From CAIKMD01 sp035277525 (GTDB lineage Bacteria > Pseudomonadota > Alphaproteobacteria > ATCC43930 > CGMCC-115725): a DNA stretch of 64,000 nucleotides. Below, in pieces: positions 24,301-31,515 of the stretch (its first letter is position 1; each line of letters begins with the position of its first letter). Location of the stretch: contig DATEKH010000210.1 of assembly GCA_035277525.1 (NCBI GenBank), forward strand, positions 3,806 through 67,805. Direction: 5' to 3'. Under the pieces are notes generated by a model. That model made no database searches and was not told the DNA's origin. It saw only the letters and a program-made list of their open reading frames with translations. Position numbers and translations under genes: made by a program.

Positions 24301-24628
24301 CATCGAGGCGCAGCGATCGCGCAGTCTGCCCGCGCGCGACGCGATCTTCGAGGCTTGCGCCTTGCGCTTCCGGCCGATCTTGATGACGACCTTGGCGGCG
24401 ATCTTCGGCGCGCTGCCGCTCGCTATCGGCACGGGCGAGGGAAGCGAGTTGCGCCATCCGCTCGGCATCTCGATCATTGGCGGCCTTCTCGTCAGCCAAT
24501 TGCTGACCCTCTACACCACGCCGGTGATCTATCTCTATCTCGACCGGTTCAGGGTCTGGTCGGCGCAGCGCTTCGGCCGGCGCCGCCGCGATATGCCGGG
24601 CCGGGGCTCGCTCGAGGGCAGCCGATGA
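21338..24628 (+). CDS. RND multidrug efflux pump, MdtC-like, with periplasmic insertion
   Basis: A 1096-residue pump, the partner of the preceding one. It opens MSFSAVFVRRPVATTLLTFG and carries the segment-four aspartates (STGFVVDDAIVVLENI) and LLIGIVKKNAIMMIDFAI. It is about 60 residues longer than MdtC-like proteins because of an insertion at about residues 773-833. This stretch is rich in Gly, Ala, Ser and Thr, lies in the second periplasmic loop just before KMVPLSAF, and is absent from the sister pump. ATG 21338 overlaps the first pump's stop; its own stop overlaps the channel gene by 4 bases. The shared reading block makes co-assembly likely. Confidence 0.95.
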   Translation: MSFSAVFVRRPVATTLLTFGVALAGVAAFFQLPVSPLPQVDYPTITVRAQMPGASPQVMAATVATPLERHLGQIADVSEITSSSSVGSTRITLQFGLDRDIDGAARDVQAAINAARVDLPSSLRRNPTYRKVNPADAPIMILSLTSDTLTRGQIYDAASTVMQQKLSQIEGVGEVDVSGSSLPAVRVELNPTALFKYGIGLEDVRAALSSANAHAPKGAIEQNGQHFQIYTNDQASRADEYRSLIVAYRNGAAVRLSDIADVRDSVENLRNFGEANGKPSVLVILSRTPGGNIIDTIDRVEAELPQLEASIPSDIKVSIAQDRSTTIRTSLHDIEITLGIATVLVIMVVFLFLRDAHASLIPTVAVPVSLLGTLAVMYLLGFSLDNLSLMALTISTGFVVDDAIVVLENITRHVEAGMSRVEAALQGAREVGFTVLSMSLSLIAVFIPILLMGGIIGRLFREFAVTLSIAITVSLAVSLITTPMMCSRLLRHRIEAEARGLGRLSARAFDWLLQLYRRTLAEALMHPRTTMLVLLATLCLNFFLFVIVPKGFFPQQDTGRMVGGLQADQSISFQLMEQKLAQFMAIVQKDPAVDSVTGFTGGGSTNSGFCFIALKPRSERNVTSDQVIARLRRQLSQVPGASLFLQSVQDIRVGGRQSNAQYQYALQSDDLDALYSWVPKITAALQKVPEITDVNSDQQQKGLETDLHIDRAAAARLGISVSQIDNTLYDAFGQRQVSTIFNPLNQYHVVMEVAPRYWQSPEILKDIYVSTSGVVGGAAATNALSGTTLAGKTAPSGGTSLSQDVVRNQSTNSLTAIGKTAASTGAAVSTKAEKMVPLSAFSSFGPGTTPLAVNHQGTFVASTISFNLASGKSLSDATAAIDDAMVQLGVPSTIHGTFQGTARVFQQSLATEPYLILAALAAVYIVLGVLYESYVHPITILSTLPSAGVGAVLALLIFKTQFDIIALIGVFLLIGIVKKNAIMMIDFAIEAQRSRSLPARDAIFEACALRFRPILMTTLAAIFGALPLAIGTGEGSELRHPLGISIIGGLLVSQLLTLYTTPVIYLYLDRFRVWSAQRFGRRRRDMPGRGSLEGSR

Positions 24629-26133
24629 GCGCTGTTCCGGCGAGCCGGTTAGCCGCGGCGCTATCGCTCGCGGCGATGCTCCTTGGCTGCACCGTCGGTC
24701 CCGACTATGTGCGTCCCGCTGCGCCGGTGCCCGCGAAGTACAAGGAGGCCGAAGGCTGGAAGCCGGCGGCGCCGCAGCCGGCGGCGAGCGGCGAGGCGTG
24801 GTGGTCAGTCTTCAAAGATCCGACCCTAGACGGGCTCGAGCGCCAGGTCGAGGTGTCGAATCAAAATCTCAAATCCGCGGAGGCCGCCTACCGCACCGCG
24901 CAGGCGATCGTCGGCGAGGCGCGCGCCGGCTATTTCCCGACGCTCGACGCCGGCGCTGCGGCGCTGCGCGAGGGAAGCGGCGCCGGCAACGTCGGATCGA
25001 CGGGCCGGGCTTTCATCAGCCGCCGCTCGGTCCAGAACGCGTTCAGCGCCTCGGTGAGCACCAGTTGGGTCCCCGATATCTGGGGCTCGATCCGGCGCAC
25101 GGTCGAGAGCGATGTTGCCACCGCGCAGGCGAGCGCGGCCGATCTCGCGGCAGCCCAACTCTCCGCCCAGGCGACGCTTGCGACCGATTATATCGAGTTG
25201 CGTATCGCCGACGCGACCAAGCGCCTGCTCGATGCGACGGTCGAGGCCTTTACGCGGTCGTTGCAGATTACGCAGAACCGCTACGGTGTCGGCACCGCGG
25301 CACGCACCGACGTCGCCTCGGCAATGGCCCAGCTCGAAAGCACGAGGGCGCAGGCGATCGCGATCACCCTCCAGCGCGCCCAGCTCGAGCATGCGATCGC
25401 GGTTCTGGTCGGCAAGCCGCCCGGCGATTTCACGATCGAGCCCACCGCGTTCGAGGTTCCGATCCCGGAAATTCCGCTCGACCTGCCTTCGGCCCTGCTC
25501 GAGCGCAACCCGACGATCGCCGCATCCGAGCGGGATATGGCTTCGGCCAATGCAAAAATCGGCGTGGCCGTGGCCGGGTATTTTCCGAGCATCACGCTCG
25601 GCGCGTCCTATGGGTACCAGAGCCCGATGCTGCACACGCTCTTCAGCGCAGCGAGCAGCCTGTGGTCGTTCGGCTTGACGAACTTCAACCTGCCGATCTT
25701 CAGCGGCGGCCTGACCCAGGCGCAGGTCGCGGCCGCGCACGCGACCTATGACCAAACTGTCGCCACCTATCGCCAAACCGTGCTTACCGCCTTTCAGCAG
25801 GTCGAAGATCAGCTGGCGGCGTCGCGTATCTTGGCGCAGCAGGCGGAGGCGCAAGGCCGTGCGGTGCAGGCGGCGCTCGAAGCCGAGCGGCTGACGCTCA
25901 ACCAGTACCGCGCCGGAACAGTCGATTACACCGCGGTCGTCACCGCCCAAGCCAATTCGCTCGCCGACCGCGAGACGGCGCTCAGCATCATGCAGAGCCG
26001 TCTCGTCGCGAGCGTCGCCCTGATCGAGGCGCTGGGCGGCGGGTGGGAGGCGCGCGCATTGCCAGATACCGCTCAAGTCGAAAGCTCGTCCGCGCCCACG
26101 GCTCAATCCCACGCGCCGGTGGGCAGCAAATAG
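24625..26133 (+). CDS. outer-membrane efflux lipoprotein, NodT family (second copy)
   Basis: A 502-residue outer-membrane channel lipoprotein. The lipobox is LLGC with C22, followed by TVGPDYVRP, a hallmark of OprM/NodT-type channels. Two outer-membrane efflux repeats follow. The ATG overlaps the second pump's stop by 4 bases, so this copy is the one tightly tied to the pumps. It differs clearly from the channel at 15242-16717, so it is not a recent duplicate. The last 20 residues are Ser/Ala/Pro-rich. Confidence 0.93.
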   Translation: MSAVPASRLAAALSLAAMLLGCTVGPDYVRPAAPVPAKYKEAEGWKPAAPQPAASGEAWWSVFKDPTLDGLERQVEVSNQNLKSAEAAYRTAQAIVGEARAGYFPTLDAGAAALREGSGAGNVGSTGRAFISRRSVQNAFSASVSTSWVPDIWGSIRRTVESDVATAQASAADLAAAQLSAQATLATDYIELRIADATKRLLDATVEAFTRSLQITQNRYGVGTAARTDVASAMAQLESTRAQAIAITLQRAQLEHAIAVLVGKPPGDFTIEPTAFEVPIPEIPLDLPSALLERNPTIAASERDMASANAKIGVAVAGYFPSITLGASYGYQSPMLHTLFSAASSLWSFGLTNFNLPIFSGGLTQAQVAAAHATYDQTVATYRQTVLTAFQQVEDQLAASRILAQQAEAQGRAVQAALEAERLTLNQYRAGTVDYTAVVTAQANSLADRETALSIMQSRLVASVALIEALGGGWEARALPDTAQVESSSAPTAQSHAPVGSK

Positions 26134-26210
26134 GTTGCGCGCCGATTTGCTTGCGCCTAAATGACGGCGTTCGCGGCGTCCTGAACGCTGCTTCCGAGGG
26201 GAGGATTGCT

Positions 26211-27575
26211 GTGGCAACGGCCAAGACGGTCGATCTTTCGCGGATCATCGACGCGCAGAAAATTGGCGCGTTCCACATCGGATTGGTGATCGTCTGCTTC
26301 ATCGTCGTGATGGCGGACGGCTACGATATCGGCGCGGCCGCTTTTGCGGCGCCGGCGCTCATCCGCGAATGGCATGTGAGCCCCGCGGCTCTCGGCGGAA
26401 TGTTCAGCGCCGGACTCTTTGCCGGCTTGTTCGGGCCGCCGCTCTTCGGCTGGCTCGCCGATCACTATGGCCGGCGCGGGGCGCTGGTCGGCGGTTTGCT
26501 GTTCTTCGGTGTCGTGACCTGGGCCTCGGTGCTGTCGCAGAATCTCGAAACGCTCATCTGGTTGCGCTTCATCGCCGGCATCGGCATCGCCGGCGTGCTG
26601 CCGATCGCCACGGCGCTGGTGTCTGAATTCGCGCCGCGCCGCATCCGCGCAACGCTCTTCATCGTCATGTTCACGGGCGTCACGTTCGGCGGCGGCATCC
26701 CGGGCATCGTCGCCGCCAAATACATGGCGACGCATGGCTGGCGGATTCTTTTCTGGGTCGGCGGCATCGCGCCGATCATCGTCGCCCTGATCGCGATGGC
26801 CGTTTTGCCGGAATCGATCAAGTTCCTCTCCCTGAAACGCGAGCGGCACGAGCGCCTGGTCAAGCAGATCGACCGGATGCAGCCGGGCCTCAATCTCGAC
26901 CCCAATTCCAATTTCACCATCGGCGGCGAAGACAATCGCGGCAAATTCTCCTACGGCGCGATCTTCAAGGGCAGGCTCGCCTGGGTCACGCCGATGTTCT
27001 TCATCTCGAACGCCGTCAATTTGATGATCTTCTATTTCATCAACCAGTGGACGCCGACCATTCTCGCGGCGAATGGCTATCCCATCGCCGATGCCGGACT
27101 CGCCATCACCGCGTTCCAGTTCGCCGGGGCGCTCGGCGGCATTTGCATCATGCGCCCCTTGGACAAGTACGGCTTTATTCCGGTGCCGATCCTGTTCGCC
27201 TGCGCCATTCCGATCGTCGCCTGCATCGGCCTGCCGGGCTTGCCCGAAGGCGTCATCATCGCGCTCGTGGCGGCCTCCGGCTTCTGCCTCCTCGGCTTAC
27301 AATTCGGCAATATCGCGTCGGAGACCAACGTCTATCCGACCTATATCCGCTCCTGGGGGCTCGGTGCCAATTTCGGCGCGGGGCGGGTCGGCTCGGTGAT
27401 CGGGCCGATCGTTGGCGGCTATTTGATTTCGTGGCACGTTCCGACGCAATATATCTTCTGGCTCGCCGCCATCCCGCTGGCGATCGGCTTGGTCAATGCG
27501 ATTTTGCTGACCCCGCTCTACCGTGCCGAGTGGCAGAGCGGCGCTGTTGTCGCGCAACCGGCCGGCGAGGATTGA
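26211..27575 (+). CDS. MFS transporter, aromatic acid:H+ symporter (AAHS) type
   Basis: A 454-residue, twelve-segment carrier. The first segment holds the AAHS marker D-G-Y-D (VMADGYDIGAAAFAAP), and the 2-3 loop reads GWLADHYGRRGAL, close to the consensus. These features are seen in PcaK/BenK-like uptake systems for aromatic acids. I chose GTG 26211 because GGGGAGGA lies 6 bases upstream; earlier in-frame codons overlap the previous gene and look non-coding. It lies 77 bases after the efflux operon and 36 bases before the MetE-like gene. Uptake of an aromatic acid would fit the catabolic region further right, but this is inference. Confidence 0.9.
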   Translation: MATAKTVDLSRIIDAQKIGAFHIGLVIVCFIVVMADGYDIGAAAFAAPALIREWHVSPAALGGMFSAGLFAGLFGPPLFGWLADHYGRRGALVGGLLFFGVVTWASVLSQNLETLIWLRFIAGIGIAGVLPIATALVSEFAPRRIRATLFIVMFTGVTFGGGIPGIVAAKYMATHGWRILFWVGGIAPIIVALIAMAVLPESIKFLSLKRERHERLVKQIDRMQPGLNLDPNSNFTIGGEDNRGKFSYGAIFKGRLAWVTPMFFISNAVNLMIFYFINQWTPTILAANGYPIADAGLAITAFQFAGALGGICIMRPLDKYGFIPVPILFACAIPIVACIGLPGLPEGVIIALVAASGFCLLGLQFGNIASETNVYPTYIRSWGLGANFGAGRVGSVIGPIVGGYLISWHVPTQYIFWLAAIPLAIGLVNAILLTPLYRAEWQSGAVVAQPAGED

Positions 27576-27611
27576 CCGCATTCACCCAAGGTAGGCGAAG
27601 GAGCAGACGCC

Positions 27612-28727
27612 ATGGCAGCACGCAATATCCCGCCCTTCCGCGCCGATCATGTCGGAAGTCTGTTGCGCCCCAAGGCGCTGCTCGATGCGCGCGAGAAGAA
27701 AAAACGCGGCGAGATCTCGGCCGAGCAGCTTCGCCAGGTCGAAGACCAGGCGATCCGCGAAGCAGTCAAGCTGCAAGAGGATATCGGGCTCAAAGTCGCG
27801 ACCGACGGAGAATTCCGCCGCACCTTCTGGCATCTCGATTTTCTTGAGCAATTCGCCAATGTGACGGTGGTGCCACCGAGCATCAGGGCGAAATTCCACA
27901 CCCATGCCGGCGACATCGAATTCGCGCCGCCGGGCATCCGCGTCGACGGCAAGCTGTCGCGGCCGCATCCGATCTTCGTCGATCACTTCAAGTTCCTGAA
28001 GTCCGTGACCAAGGTGACGCCCAAGATCACCATTCCGGCGCCAAGCAACATGCATTTCCGCGGCGGACGCAAGGCGATCGATCAGAAGGCCTATCCCGAT
28101 CTCGGCGAGTTCTACGCCGATCTCGGCCGCGTCTATAGCGAAGAGGTGAAGGATCTCGCGGCCGCCGGATGCCGGTATCTGCAGATCGACGAGGTCAATT
28201 TCGCTTATCTGTGCGATCCAAAGCTGCGCGAGCAGGTGCAGAATATCGGCAGCGATCCGCGGACCTTGCCGCAGACTTATGCAAAACTCATCAATGATTC
28301 GCTTGCCGGGCGTCCCAAGGACATGGTGACGGCGATGCATCTCTGCCGCGGCAATTTCAAAAGCGCCTGGGTGGCCGAGGGCGGCTATGAGCCGGTCGCC
28401 GAGGTCCTGTTCAATCAAGTCGACGTCACCGGCTATTTTCTTGAATACGACGATCCGCGCTCAGGCGATTTCGCGCCGTTGCGCTTCGTTCCCAAAGGCA
28501 AGGTCGTAATCCTGGGGCTCGTCACGACCAAATTGCGCAAGCTCGAGACCAAGGATGAGCTGAAGCGCCGCATCGAGGAGGCGGCCAAATACTGCCCACT
28601 CGATCAGCTCGCGCTCAGCCCGCAATGCGGCTTCTCGAGTACGGTCGAAGGCAATGACGTCACGGTCGACGACGAAATTGCGAAGCTGCGCCTGGTCGTC
28701 GAAACCGCGCGCGAGGTGTGGGGCTGA
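27612..28727 (+). CDS. short MetE-like (cobalamin-independent methionine synthase C-terminal domain) protein
   Basis: A 371-residue protein of the UROD/MetE-like superfamily, about the size of the catalytic half of MetE. The expected zinc ligands are present: H243 and C245 (MHLCRGN), E278 (YFLEYDD) and C339 (LSPQCGF). It begins IPPFRADHVGSLLRP, as in the YxjG-type group. Full MetE also has an N-terminal half that is missing here, so this protein may use another methyl donor than 5-methyl-tetrahydrofolate-polyglutamate. It stands just before the methyl-cycle genes, which supports methyl transfer to a thiol, such as homocysteine, but does not prove it. Confidence 0.85.
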   Translation: MAARNIPPFRADHVGSLLRPKALLDAREKKKRGEISAEQLRQVEDQAIREAVKLQEDIGLKVATDGEFRRTFWHLDFLEQFANVTVVPPSIRAKFHTHAGDIEFAPPGIRVDGKLSRPHPIFVDHFKFLKSVTKVTPKITIPAPSNMHFRGGRKAIDQKAYPDLGEFYADLGRVYSEEVKDLAAAGCRYLQIDEVNFAYLCDPKLREQVQNIGSDPRTLPQTYAKLINDSLAGRPKDMVTAMHLCRGNFKSAWVAEGGYEPVAEVLFNQVDVTGYFLEYDDPRSGDFAPLRFVPKGKVVILGLVTTKLRKLETKDELKRRIEEAAKYCPLDQLALSPQCGFSSTVEGNDVTVDDEIAKLRLVVETAREVWG

Positions 28728-28735
28728 GTCCTTGG

Positions 28736-28838
28736 TGGGCAAAAATTCTGCCCAAAATGGGAGAAATCGCTCGATTCTCCAGGAGTTTAGCGCCGAAATT
28801 TGCCCATCATAATTCCCACTGTAGGAGTGGGCAAATTT
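28736..28838 (+). promoter_or_regulatory. clustered TGGGCAAA inverted repeats with alternative pairing
   Basis: Three copies of a TGGGCAAA element lie here: forward at 28736-28743, reverse at 28799-28806 and forward at 28828-28835. The last two form a perfect 11-bp inverted repeat (AAATTTGCCCA at 28796-28806 with TGGGCAAATTT at 28828-28838). Its right arm can instead pair with CCCACT at 28815-28820 (partner AGTGGG, 28826-28831), so the two structures exclude each other. The first copy pairs with TGCCCA (28749-28754). A further hairpin, GGAGAA/TTCTCC (28760-28780), lies between. This may be a protein operator or an RNA switch. Confidence 0.5.
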
Positions 28839-28852
28839 TGGGTTGATTCTTG

Positions 28853-28900
28853 CCCTCTCTCCGGCTTCGTATAGGGCTGCACGACAGAGCCGAGAGGGAG
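28853..28900 (+). promoter_or_regulatory. leader hairpin sequestering the ribosome binding site
   Basis: CCCTCTC (28853-28859) and GGCT (28863-28866) pair with AGCC (28888-28891) and GAGAGGG (28892-28898). Inside, TCGT (28867-28870) pairs with ACGA (28881-28884), closing a 10-base loop. This gives 15 base pairs with two 3-base bulges (TCC and CAG). The GAGAGGGAG at 28892-28900 is the apparent ribosome binding site, 9 bases before the TTG start, so folding would hide it. Translation control is inferred; I could not match it to a known riboswitch. Confidence 0.5.
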
Positions 28901-28909
28901 TGAAGGGCC

Positions 28910-30325
28910 TTGGAGAGCGAAGCGCTCCTGCAGGAAATCGCGGGCTATTGCCGACGCGTGGGCATGGCGGAATCGACCTTCGGCCGGCTCGCCGTCAATG
29001 ACGGCAAGCTGGTCAGCCGCTTGCGTTTCGGCGGGCGCGTGCGCGGCAAGACCGTCGAGCGCGTGCGCGCCTTCATGATGCGCCAGCGCGAAGCGGATGG
29101 AACCGCGCGGCGTCTGCGCGTGCCGATGCCGCAGGAGACCGATACTGCGCCGGCGCCCGCGCGCCCGGCCGAAGCATCGCCGGCGAATGGGGAGTCGACC
29201 GACAAGAATTTCCGCTTCTACGACAACCGCCAAAAATATCTGCTGTTCGTCAACACCTGCAGCGAGAAATGGGTGGTTGCCGACCGCGTGGCGATGGAGC
29301 TCGCCAATATTCATCCGCATCCGCCGGGCCTGCGCATCTTCGATGCCGGCGTCGGCGACGGCACGGTGTTGACCCGCGTGATGCGCTCGATGCATGAGCG
29401 CTTTCCGACCGTGCCCTTCTACATCGTCGGCAAGGAGATCAGCCTCGAGGATGTCCGCCTGACGCTCGAGAAGATGCCCGACCGGTTCTACGAGCACCCC
29501 GCGACCGTGCTGGTGCTCACCAACATGTACTACTCCGAGGCGCCGTGGCTCACGCCCAATTCGGTCACGGCCGCGACCAGCCTCATCTGGCATGAGCAGA
29601 GCCTTCTCGGCAGCACGGCGCATGAATTCGAAATGCAGATCACCGAGCTGCAGACCTTCCTCGGCCAGAACTGGCGCGCCAAGGTCAGTAAGACCACCGG
29701 CAATCCGATCTACGAGAAGCCGGTCGTGCTGGTGCTCTATCGCGAGGACTATAAATTCCTCCTCGATCCGATGCGGCCCCGGCGCGGCGCGGCGCGCGCC
29801 GATTATGATCTTGTGATTGCCTCGCAGCCCTACCGCGCCCGCGCGCCGGTCGAGTTCAAGGCGGCGAAGGTCGTGGCGCCCTTGGCGCGCAGCCTCGCAC
29901 CCGGAGGGCGCCTGATCGGCATCCATTCGCACGGCAACGATCCGGGGCTCGAGGTCATTCAGAGGATCTGGCCGGGCGAGAATCCCTTCATCACCGACCG
30001 CCATCAGCTGCTGCGCGCCGCCAAGGCCGAGCTTGGCAGCGCCGGGCGGGATCTCAACTTCAACGCCTATTCCGACGCGCGCTCGCTGTTCCGCTATTCG
30101 ATGCACACGCTGCCGAGCGAAATCAGCGAGACGATCGGCACTTCGACCCTGTTCGCGGCGTGGAATGCCGCAATTTACGTGGCCCAGATCGAGGATCAGC
30201 GCCTGTCGCAGGCAATCAATGCGAATACCTATCTTGATGCGACCCGGGAAGTGTTGCAGAAACACGGCGGTCTCTGGTTCTGGGACGAATCCTATGTGAT
30301 CTCGCGCAAGCGGGATTCGGCGTGA
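28910..30325 (+). CDS. class I SAM methyltransferase-fold protein with possible N-terminal helix-turn-helix
   Basis: A 471-residue protein. Residues about 145-151 (DAGVGDG) form methyltransferase motif I, so it should bind S-adenosylmethionine. Residues 5-60 (STFGRLAVNDGKLVSRLR inside) resemble a short helix-turn-helix segment seen in alphaproteobacterial proteins. A Pro/Ala linker (about 70-95) joins the two parts. It starts at TTG 28910; an ATG at 28964 is an alternative, but only the TTG has a good ribosome binding site. metK follows after 22 bases. It could be a methyltransferase acting in the cycle or a SAM-sensing regulator; its substrate is unknown. EgtD-like histidine methyltransferases are a possible distant relation. 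Confidence 0.75.
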   Translation: MESEALLQEIAGYCRRVGMAESTFGRLAVNDGKLVSRLRFGGRVRGKTVERVRAFMMRQREADGTARRLRVPMPQETDTAPAPARPAEASPANGESTDKNFRFYDNRQKYLLFVNTCSEKWVVADRVAMELANIHPHPPGLRIFDAGVGDGTVLTRVMRSMHERFPTVPFYIVGKEISLEDVRLTLEKMPDRFYEHPATVLVLTNMYYSEAPWLTPNSVTAATSLIWHEQSLLGSTAHEFEMQITELQTFLGQNWRAKVSKTTGNPIYEKPVVLVLYREDYKFLLDPMRPRRGAARADYDLVIASQPYRARAPVEFKAAKVVAPLARSLAPGGRLIGIHSHGNDPGLEVIQRIWPGENPFITDRHQLLRAAKAELGSAGRDLNFNAYSDARSLFRYSMHTLPSEISETIGTSTLFAAWNAAIYVAQIEDQRLSQAINANTYLDATREVLQKHGGLWFWDESYVISRKRDSA

Positions 30326-30347
30326 CCCAACTTCAGGAGTGCAAACG

Positions 30348-31514
30348 GTGAGCAAAGGCGATTTCCTCTTCACCAGCGAGTCGGTCTCCGAGGGCCACCC
30401 GGACAAGGTGTGCGACCAGATCTCGGATACTGTCGTCGATATTTTCCTCGGCGCTGATCCGACAGCGCGCGTCGCCTGCGAGACCTTGGCGACCACCAAT
30501 CGCGTCGTCCTCGCCGGGGAAGTGCGCGGGCCGGAGCGGATCACCAAGGACCAGCTGATCGAGGCCACGCGCCAGCGCATCAAGCTGATCGGCTATGAGC
30601 AAGAAGGCTTCCATTGGCGGCACGCCGAGATCGAGTGCCTCATTCACAAGCAATCGGTCGACATCGCGCAGGGCGTCGATGCCGCGGGCAACAAGGATGA
30701 AGGGGCGGGCGACCAGGGCATCATGTTCGGCTATGCCTGTCGCGAGACCGAGGAGCTGATGCCGGCGCCGATCCAGTTCTCGCATCAGATTCTGAAGTCG
30801 ATGGCCGACGCGCGCCACAGCGGCGCGACCCCCGATCTCGGTCCCGATGCCAAGAGCCAGGTGACCCTGCAATACGTGAACGGCAAGCCGGTGCGCGCGA
30901 CTTCCGTCGTGGTCTCGACCCAGCATTCCGACAAGGTGAGCCAGGACGAGGTGCGCGAGATCGTTCGCCCGCACGTGCTGAAGATCCTGCCCAAGGGTTG
31001 GATGTGCGCCGAGGATCAATTCTACGTCAACCCGACGGGGCGCTTCGTGATCGGCGGTCCGGACGGCGATTGCGGCTTGACCGGCCGCAAGATCATCGTC
31101 GACACCTATGGCGGCGCCGCCCCCCATGGCGGCGGCGCCTTCTCGGGCAAGGATCCGTCGAAGGTCGATCGCTCCGCCGCCTATGCGGCGCGCTACATCG
31201 CCAAGAACGTGGTCGCCGCCGGCCTTGCCGAACGCTGCACCATTCAGCTCTCCTACGCGATCGGGGTCTCGCGCCCGCTTTCGGTCTATGTCAACACCGA
31301 CGGCACCGGGCAGGTCGACGAGCAAAAGCTGTCGCAGGTGATTCAAGAGATCGTCGATCTGAGCCCGCGCGGCATCCGCACGCGCTTGGCCCTCAACAAG
31401 CCGATCTACGCGCGCACCGCGTCTTACGGCCATTTCGGCCGGCCGCCCGAGGCCGATGGCGGCTTCTCTTGGGAAAAGACCGATCTTGCTCAAGCCTTGA
31501 AGGGAGCGTTCTGA
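30348..31514 (+). CDS. metK: S-adenosylmethionine synthetase
   Basis: A 388-residue enzyme making S-adenosylmethionine from methionine and ATP. The signatures are all present: GHPDKVCDQISD near the N-terminus, GAGDQGIMFGYAC in the middle, and the phosphate-binding GGGAFSGKDPSKVDRSAAY. I chose GTG 30348 because AGGAG lies 8 bases upstream (30335-30339); the GTG at 30339 overlaps that site. Length is normal. The ahcY start lies 1 base after its stop. It is embedded in the methyl-cycle block, between the methyltransferase-fold gene and ahcY. Confidence 0.97.
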   Translation: MSKGDFLFTSESVSEGHPDKVCDQISDTVVDIFLGADPTARVACETLATTNRVVLAGEVRGPERITKDQLIEATRQRIKLIGYEQEGFHWRHAEIECLIHKQSVDIAQGVDAAGNKDEGAGDQGIMFGYACRETEELMPAPIQFSHQILKSMADARHSGATPDLGPDAKSQVTLQYVNGKPVRATSVVVSTQHSDKVSQDEVREIVRPHVLKILPKGWMCAEDQFYVNPTGRFVIGGPDGDCGLTGRKIIVDTYGGAAPHGGGAFSGKDPSKVDRSAAYAARYIAKNVVAAGLAERCTIQLSYAIGVSRPLSVYVNTDGTGQVDEQKLSQVIQEIVDLSPRGIRTRLALNKPIYARTASYGHFGRPPEADGGFSWEKTDLAQALKGAF

Positions 31515-31515
31515 A

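Noticed and set aside
28728..28909. Known SAM-II, SAM/SAH or SAH riboswitch in the leader
   Set aside because: The loop and stem sequences do not match the consensus patterns I can recall, so no such label was given.
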